Shown here: positions 5,391 through 10,708 of the stretch, in pieces | Position numbering within the stretch: the stretch's first letter is position 1 | Layout: every line of letters starts with the position of its first letter | Assembly: GCA_902796285.1 (NCBI GenBank) | Contig: CADBOH010000068.1 | Location: forward strand, 1-10,708 | Length of the DNA stretch: 10,708 bases | Source: an uncultured Eubacteriales bacterium | Lineage (GTDB): Bacteria; Bacillota; Clostridia; Christensenellales; UBA1242 | Direction of reading: 5' to 3' | Notes under the pieces: generated by a model | What the model was told of the DNA's origin: nothing | Database searches by the model: none | What the model saw: only the letters and a program-made list of their open reading frames with translations | Program-made: the position numbers and the translations under genes

Positions 5391-5444
5391 AATATTTTTT
5401 AAATATTTTTTTAAATATTTTTTAAATATTTTTTTGTATTTTTT
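5391..5444. repeat. Phased A/T-tract array upstream of the AT-hook gene promoter
   Basis: Four tandem copies of an AAATATTTTTT-like unit lie at 5391-5400, 5401-5412, 5413-5423 and 5424-5435, followed by a fifth T-run (5439-5444). The T-runs start at 5395, 5406, 5418, 5429 and 5439, spaced 10-12 bases, close to one helical turn. Such phasing is typical of intrinsically bent DNA. The block lies immediately upstream of the -35 element of the AT-hook protein gene and downstream of the addA terminator. Confidence 0.7.
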
Positions 5445-5470
5445 ATTGTTTATTTTATCACATTTTTGGA

Positions 5471-5504
5471 TAAACAAAAAAGAAATAGATTTTCTCTATT
5501 TCTT
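5471..5504 (-). terminator. Intrinsic terminator of the addB-addA transcript
   Basis: AAGAAATAG (5480-5488) and CTATTTCTT (5496-5504) form a perfect 9-bp stem with a 7-base loop, starting 26 bases after the addA stop. On the minus strand the hairpin runs into CTTTTTTGTTTA, a U-rich tail. The stem is AT-rich, so termination may be leaky, but the position fits the end of the operon. Confidence 0.7.
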
Positions 5505-5530
5505 ATGCTGAATATTTAAATTTAATGATT

Positions 5531-8500
5531 TTATTTTTTAAAATCTATCAATTTAATGAGTTTTGCATGTTTTAGTGAAAGAAGATATTTTTCATTTACT
5601 TTTGTGCCAAAAGCTTTTTCGATAGCAAGCAAGTACAGATATATTTGCTTTGAGTATCGCTCAATAAGTTTTTCTTCATTAGTTTCTGATGTAAATTTAT
5701 AGTCTATTAAAATTGTTTTTTCTCCCATACTAAACAAATCCACAACGCCTTGTACGATGACATTTTCTTCGCTATTTGCAATGCCTGCCTCACTAAGCGA
5801 TGTTTGCATGATAAACTCTCTTTCTTTAATAGCCTTTTGTTTGCCTATTATATTTTTTATAATGATTATGTTCTTAAATAATAAATCAAAATTAATAAGT
5901 TCAAAATAACCTTCTGTCATTTGCTCACTCAATTGCTTTTGGCAATCAAGCAAATCTTTCATATTTTCAATCTTATCAAAATCTAATAGTTTAAGCGCTT
6001 CATGGTAGGCGTTTCCTCTTAAAATAGCCTTTTCACGATTTTCTCCATTTTCGTGTTGAGCAAAAAGCACTTCGTTATCCTCTAAATGCAAAACGCCTGA
6101 AACCGAGTTTTTGTATTCATGTCTACAATTATCCTTGCCGCTATATTCAAAGTCAATATATCTTTTTATTTCATCTATTTGTGGCAAAACATTTTCAAAT
6201 GTTTTTATTTTTCGCTGAGTAACTTTTTCAATATCCACAACATCTTCAATTATATTAAACTTAACTGATTCCACTTCTATTGCGCCTTGGCTATACAAAC
6301 TTGAAGTAAAATTTTTACCAAAGGCATAGAAAATCAAATCAAGGTATGTTTGACATCCAAAAAGTCCATCCTTTATTTTAAGTTGCTTTTCATTTTGGCT
6401 ACCCGTAATAAAAAGATGGTTTTGTGCCCTGGTCAAAGCAACATAAAAAATCATAATCTCTGAAATAAATTCTTTTTTATCTCTTAGTAATTTTGTTGCA
6501 ATGTTTCTTGGTGACTTGATTCTCTCTGCATTTTCAAAATCAAACATGTCACACGCAAGCCCAAACCGCTTTGAAAGAGCATATTGTTTTTTGTATGGTT
6601 TTTTAAGTTTTTCGCCACATCCACCCAAGATTACAATAGGATATTCAAGCCCTTTGGTTGCATGAATTGTTGTTATAGTTATCGCGTTTGCCGCCTGTTC
6701 AACTGACTGCCCGCCTACTTCATTATTTTCAAGATAACTTACAAGCCCCGGTCCATTAAATTCAAAGTCGCCACCTTTAATTATCTTAAATAGTTCGTTA
6801 ATATGTGCCCTTTTAGTGCTTGCAAAAGGCAGTGAATTTAAGTGTGCATAAAAATCTTTTTGGGCAAACAGTTTATTTAATGCCTTAATTAGCCCCATAA
6901 CCTGACAGTCAAAGTAAAATTCTTCAATGTCTTTTCTAAAACATACAATCTTTTCATCTGTGCTTTCCTTTATGACCTCGAAAAATCTTTTATCTTTTGT
7001 TTTATATTTCAAAATTTCATCAAGAGTAAACTCACCAAACCATGAGTTCATCACCGCAACAAGTGATATATCATCATTAAAATTATATGTAAGTTTTACA
7101 AGAGCAATCAAAACCCGAATTTGCCCATCTTCAAGCAAGTTCTGTTTTATATCGGCGACCACATTAAAGCCTTTTTCTTGCAGATGTTTAACAGTTTGTC
7201 TCATAACAGAACTTCTTTCTCTAAACAGCACTGCAATATCACTCGGCTGCGCATCACGATATTTTTTTATTTTTGCATCATAGATTTTGCTCTTTAAGGC
7301 TTCGTCAACTATTCTTGCAATATTTTTAACTTCAACTTTATTTTTTTCGTCAATAGTGAGTTTGTCTTCTTTAACGCTATAAACTCCTTGAGGCACTTCA
7401 TCCTCTTTCTCCCCAACAATAACATCAATTGTTACTGGGTACATCTGCGCTTCTTTAAACTCAGCACGACCATCTAGCATAGATGTTTTTTGATAGTCAA
7501 TGCCAACACCATCCATAGTCATAATTTTAACAAAAATTTTATTTATGAAATCAAGCACTTTTTTATCAGATCGAAAGTTGCCTGTCAAAAATAGAGCATC
7601 TGAATCTTTTTCTTTGGCAAAATCTTCAATATCCTTTTTCATGATTTCCATGCTAGCGTTTCTAAATCCGTAAATGCCCTGTTTAGGGTCGCCAACCGCA
7701 ACAAAATTGCCTTTTTCCGCAATAGGCTTTATTATTGCTTCTTGCAAAAAGTTTGTATCTTGATACTCATCAATAAATATGTACTCATATTTTTCCTGCA
7801 AACTTTCAAGCACGTCTTGCTCTTTTAAAAGTTCTTTCGCCTTTTCTTCAAGGTCGGCAAAATCAAGCCCCTTCTTTGATTTTTTTATTTCTTTATATAG
7901 TTGTGCGTAGTTTTTGTATAAACTTAGTAGTGCGATAGACAAATCACCACTTTTCAAATTTTTGTATCTTTCACTATCAAGCCCTTCAAAAGATTTTGTG
8001 AGAGTTTTGATTTCTTTCAATTTCTCCTTGCAATCATTTAAGATTTCTTTTTTATCCTCATCATCCATTTTGTTTCTAGGGATTGCAATAAAATTAAATA
8101 CATTTATTTCATTAAAAAATTTAATTATGTCATCTCTATATTTTATTTCGCAAAAAGCCAAAAGCATTTGTCTAAAATTTTCATACTTATCCGGCATCTG
8201 GCCAAGAGATAAAAGTGTTTTTTTCTGCTCAGCAAAAGTTGATTCAATATAATTGCAAACAAAATCCTCGCCCTCTTTTATAAACTCGCTGTTTTTTTGA
8301 ATAAACTCATCTGCGAGCGCATCGCCCTCAAAATTGCTATCAAAAAATGATTGGATATCAAGCATTGCATCGCAAATCATTTCTTTGTTTTTCTTAAATG
8401 CAAAATATATTAAGTCAAAATATTCTCTATTTTCTTTAAATAGCTTTTCATACGCCCTATCAAACGCCATAAGTTTTAACGAGCGGGCAACTTTTTCATC

Positions 8501-8863
8501 AAGCACACTAAAATTTTCATCTACGTCAAGTTTGTTTATATTCCTCTTGATAAGTTTTTCGCAAAATGCGTCGATAGTTGAAATATCACTTTGCGAAATT
8601 TCATCAATTTGTTCAAGCAAAAATTCGGTTTGCTCCTGCTTTAAAATCGCGTTATACAGTCGAGTTTTCATCTCGCTTGCAGCCGCTTTTGTAAATGTTA
8701 AAACCAAAAACTTTGATAGTGGGATTTTCTTTTCACAAATAAGTTTTATCAAATATTCAATCACAACAAAAGTTTTTCCGCTCCCTGCCGAAGCTGAAAC
8801 AATCAAATTCTTTTTTTCATTATCTAAAATTCTTTTCTGCTCTTGTGTTGGATTACTCTTCAC
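5531..8863 (-). CDS. addA: AddA, helicase-nuclease subunit A
   Basis: The UvrD-like superfamily 1A helicase plus nuclease subunit of AddAB, which unwinds and resects double-strand DNA ends for RecA loading. In numbering from the TTG at 8878, the helicase motifs are: Walker A AGSGKT (31-36), Ia TFTKAAASEMK (61-71), II DEYQDTN (370-376), III GDPKQGIYGFR (396-406), IV region GNFRS (433-437), V TTIHATKGLEYP (736-747) and VI YVALTRAQNH (812-821). The C-terminal nuclease has H959 in GNAYHE, D1047 in GVVDLF, and D1059/K1061 in IDYK, so both activities look intact. Length (about 1,110 residues) is a little under the roughly 1,230 of B. subtilis AddA. I prefer GTG at 8863, with GGAG (8873-8876) nine bases upstream. 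The in-frame TTG at 8878 has AAGGAG only three bases before it. Either start overlaps the end of addB (11 or 26 bases), implying translational coupling. Confidence 0.95.
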   Translation of the reverse strand: MKSNPTQEQKRILDNEKKNLIVSASAGSGKTFVVIEYLIKLICEKKIPLSKFLVLTFTKAAASEMKTRLYNAILKQEQTEFLLEQIDEISQSDISTIDAFCEKLIKRNINKLDVDENFSVLDEKVARSLKLMAFDRAYEKLFKENREYFDLIYFAFKKNKEMICDAMLDIQSFFDSNFEGDALADEFIQKNSEFIKEGEDFVCNYIESTFAEQKKTLLSLGQMPDKYENFRQMLLAFCEIKYRDDIIKFFNEINVFNFIAIPRNKMDDEDKKEILNDCKEKLKEIKTLTKSFEGLDSERYKNLKSGDLSIALLSLYKNYAQLYKEIKKSKKGLDFADLEEKAKELLKEQDVLESLQEKYEYIFIDEYQDTNFLQEAIIKPIAEKGNFVAVGDPKQGIYGFRNASMEIMKKDIEDFAKEKDSDALFLTGNFRSDKKVLDFINKIFVKIMTMDGVGIDYQKTSMLDGRAEFKEAQMYPVTIDVIVGEKEDEVPQGVYSVKEDKLTIDEKNKVEVKNIARIVDEALKSKIYDAKIKKYRDAQPSDIAVLFRERSSVMRQTVKHLQEKGFNVVADIKQNLLEDGQIRVLIALVKLTYNFNDDISLVAVMNSWFGEFTLDEILKYKTKDKRFFEVIKESTDEKIVCFRKDIEEFYFDCQVMGLIKALNKLFAQKDFYAHLNSLPFASTKRAHINELFKIIKGGDFEFNGPGLVSYLENNEVGGQSVEQAANAITITTIHATKGLEYPIVILGGCGEKLKKPYKKQYALSKRFGLACDMFDFENAERIKSPRNIATKLLRDKKEFISEIMIFYVALTRAQNHLFITGSQNEKQLKIKDGLFGCQTYLDLIFYAFGKNFTSSLYSQGAIEVESVKFNIIEDVVDIEKVTQRKIKTFENVLPQIDEIKRYIDFEYSGKDNCRHEYKNSVSGVLHLEDNEVLFAQHENGENREKAILRGNAYHEALKLLDFDKIENMKDLLDCQKQLSEQMTEGYFELINFDLLFKNIIIIKNIIGKQKAIKEREFIMQTSLSEAGIANSEENVIVQGVVDLFSMGEKTILIDYKFTSETNEEKLIERYSKQIYLYLLAIEKAFGTKVNEKYLLSLKHAKLIKLIDFKK

Positions 8864-10708
8864 TATTAAAATCTCCAATTTCTCCTTTCTTTCTTATGCC
8901 ATCTGTTTTTTCATACATACATATGGCTGCATACGGGCACCACTCACACGCCCCTTCATCTGGTTTTGGCTGTATAAAGCCATCACATATTTCATCGGTC
9001 GCTTTATCCGCCACCCTTTTTGCATAGTTTTCATAAACAAGCAAACTATCCTTTGCAACAGCGCTCCCCTTATATTCTCCCTCTTTTGCAGATGTACTTA
9101 TTGAAAGGATTTGGCTTTTGCCATTAACATCAATAGTATCATCTAAGAGGTTTATAATTTCTTTGTCATTTTCGGCAAGCCCTTTTAACAATTTTTTGTC
9201 ATCTTCACCTGCTTTGGAATAGTCAAATTTTGCTGAAAAATAGAATACCCCTGCACTATGTTTTTTTAATTGTTCACTTGCGACCTTTTGGTATAAAAAT
9301 AGTTGCAACTTGTTGCCAAAATAAAGTTCTTTGAGCAAATTGCCGGTTGTGCCTGTTTTGTAATCAATAATTCTAAAATAATCGCCACACTCATCTATTC
9401 TATCTGCTTTTCCAACAAGTGTGATTTGATCCTTGCCAACCTTCATTGAATCAAACTTCTTTTCAAGGTAAACAGGTCTAAACTTTGAAATGCTCATTTC
9501 TTTTACTATATCGCAAAGCAAACCTTTAAGATGATTTTTGATATATCTTTCAAGACTCTCCTTTTCACTGGTAACTTCAAACTTCTCAACAAGGTTTTCA
9601 TCTTTTAATATTCTATCAAAATTCTTATCAACAAACTCATCAATATCAATTTTTAAATCAAATCGATTTTTTAATAGTTGTTTTACAAAAAGTTCAGCGC
9701 CTCTGTGACAAAAATTACCAACATCTTTGACTTGAAACTCAAATGCTTCATTTTCTTTTAACCCAAGTCCATAGTTGATAAAATGTTTAAAAGGGCATGA
9801 AAAATATTGTTCGAGTTGTGTAACGCGCGCCCTATTTTCACCAAAGAAAACTTCCCTTCCGTTTGACTGTAATTTGTTTTTGTTTAAAGTTGTTGTGTTT
9901 TTATTATCAATACTCAACTCTTCTTTAATCTTTTCATTAAGCAAAAGCCCATATTCATCCGTAAAAGATTTTCTATTGCCAAGCCCGACATTGTTTTTTT
10001 GAACAGCCGTAAAATTAAATTGGTCATGTATTTTAACTGGCTCAACGTCAAAAATTTCGTTTAAGGATGTTATGTAAGAAGGCAGTTCGTTTCTTTTGCC
10101 CTCCTCATTAAGTAATTGACATGAGATTATTAACTTGTCTTGCGCTTTTGATAAAAGGTTGAAAAGTTTAAATCTATTTCTTCTATTTATCATCCTAATA
10201 GTTGGCTCTATTTGTTTGTCTTTAAAGTTTAACAAAAGTTCGCTATCGCTCAAAAAACCATTGTCTGTGCTAACAACAGGCAACTTTTCACCCCCAACAA
10301 TAAATAACACCTTGCTCTCAAGCAAACTGCTAGTTGTTGCGTCTCCAACAAAAACGCCATCAACATAACTAGGAACAGTTGACACCTCTTTAAATGACAA
10401 AAGTAGTTTGAGTTTTTGCAGATACTCGCCAATGCTAATTTCCTCCTCATACTCCCCAATCAACTTTAAATCTTCATTTAATATTTCTTCAACTTGAACA
10501 TTGATATTTTTTTCTTTGATATATTTTTTTTCTTCGAGGGCTTGTTGCAGCAGCTGCAAGTTTTTGCCTGTAACTTCTATTATAAACTTTACGACATCGT
10601 TAAACTCTCTAGCCGTTTTACATTTTTCAAGTAGTTGCAATATATTGTCAAAATGGTTTTCACCTGCAATATATTTTTTGTATTTAAACTTGTTGTCAAC
10701 GTTATATA
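8853..10708 (-). CDS. addB: AddB, ATP-dependent nuclease subunit B (5' end missing)
   Basis: The C-terminal half of AddB, the partner of AddA; about 617 codons are visible and the frame stays open to the right edge. The first start-like codon, TTG at 10640, is internal, since open codons continue upstream (ending in IAGENHFDNI before it). Full-length AddB is about 1,150 residues, so the N-terminal ATP-binding part lies outside the window. In numbering from codon 10640, the four iron-sulfur cysteines are C282 (SCPFKHF) and C565, C568, C574 (CEWCPYAAIC), the canonical C-x2-C-x5-C spacing. Nuclease residues are H312 (FCHRGAELF), D413 (GKADRID) and D426/K428 (IIDYKTG). The stretch VLFIVGGEKLPV (111-122) matches the conserved inactivated-helicase core. 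The gene precedes and overlaps addA, the usual Firmicutes order. Its promoter is not in the window. Confidence 0.93.
   Translation of the reverse strand, partial: YNVDNKFKYKKYIAGENHFDNILQLLEKCKTAREFNDVVKFIIEVTGKNLQLLQQALEEKKYIKEKNINVQVEEILNEDLKLIGEYEEEISIGEYLQKLKLLLSFKEVSTVPSYVDGVFVGDATTSSLLESKVLFIVGGEKLPVVSTDNGFLSDSELLLNFKDKQIEPTIRMINRRNRFKLFNLLSKAQDKLIISCQLLNEEGKRNELPSYITSLNEIFDVEPVKIHDQFNFTAVQKNNVGLGNRKSFTDEYGLLLNEKIKEELSIDNKNTTTLNKNKLQSNGREVFFGENRARVTQLEQYFSCPFKHFINYGLGLKENEAFEFQVKDVGNFCHRGAELFVKQLLKNRFDLKIDIDEFVDKNFDRILKDENLVEKFEVTSEKESLERYIKNHLKGLLCDIVKEMSISKFRPVYLEKKFDSMKVGKDQITLVGKADRIDECGDYFRIIDYKTGTTGNLLKELYFGNKLQLFLYQKVASEQLKKHSAGVFYFSAKFDYSKAGEDDKKLLKGLAENDKEIINLLDDTIDVNGKSQILSISTSAKEGEYKGSAVAKDSLLVYENYAKRVADKATDEICDGFIQPKPDEGACEWCPYAAICMYEKTDGIRKKGEIGDFNSEE

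Noticed and set aside
5446..5477. TTGTTTA / TAAACAA inverted repeat between the A-tracts and the addA terminator
   Set aside because: The arms are seven AT-rich bases with an 18-base gap, easily expected by chance here; part of it is the terminator's T-run.
8334..9104. Plus-strand open frame of 256 codons
   Set aside because: It lies antisense to addA and addB, which have complete motif sets. Its Phe/Ser-rich composition is what the complement of Lys/Glu-rich coding DNA gives.
10638..10640. TTG as the start of addB
   Set aside because: The frame stays open to the window edge and the N-terminal half of AddB is missing, so this codon is internal.

Overview
The window is AT-rich and almost fully coding. 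All complete genes lie on the minus strand; one partial gene enters on the plus strand at the left edge. A Spo0A-type regulator, a Firmicutes-type addB-addA pair, clear Shine-Dalgarno sites and sigma-A-like promoters point to a low-GC, spore-forming-lineage Bacillota (Clostridia-like, probably uncultured). The rank below that is a guess.

Layout, right to left in the direction of transcription. (1) addB (5' end beyond the window) overlaps addA. Together they encode the AddAB helicase-nuclease, which processes double-strand DNA ends for recombination. An intrinsic terminator follows addA. (2) Next is a monocistronic gene with its own extended -10 promoter, a phased A/T-tract block upstream of it, and its own terminator. 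It encodes an unrecognised 801-residue protein: three predicted membrane segments, a long coiled coil, short acidic repeats, and five AT-hook (GRPRK) motifs at 19-22 residue spacing. (3) A four-gene minus-strand run follows: a Spo0A-like regulator, a small Smr-domain protein, a PflX-type radical SAM protein, and a three-TM protein. The last two also have good promoters of their own. (4) A bidirectional terminator separates this run from the convergent plus-strand gene fragment at 1-212.

The two most unusual points are these. First, the Spo0A-like protein keeps a near-canonical DNA-binding domain but has Glu (E56) where the phosphoacceptor Asp should be, and it has lost one acidic-pocket Asp. 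It may therefore act without phosphorelay input. Second, the membrane-anchored protein carries a DNA-minor-groove-binding AT-hook array, which suggests a membrane-to-nucleoid tether. It sits downstream of phased A-tracts that would be natural AT-hook targets. No CRISPR array, tRNA, rRNA, insertion sequence or prophage gene was seen. No gene-free stretch exceeds about 215 bases.
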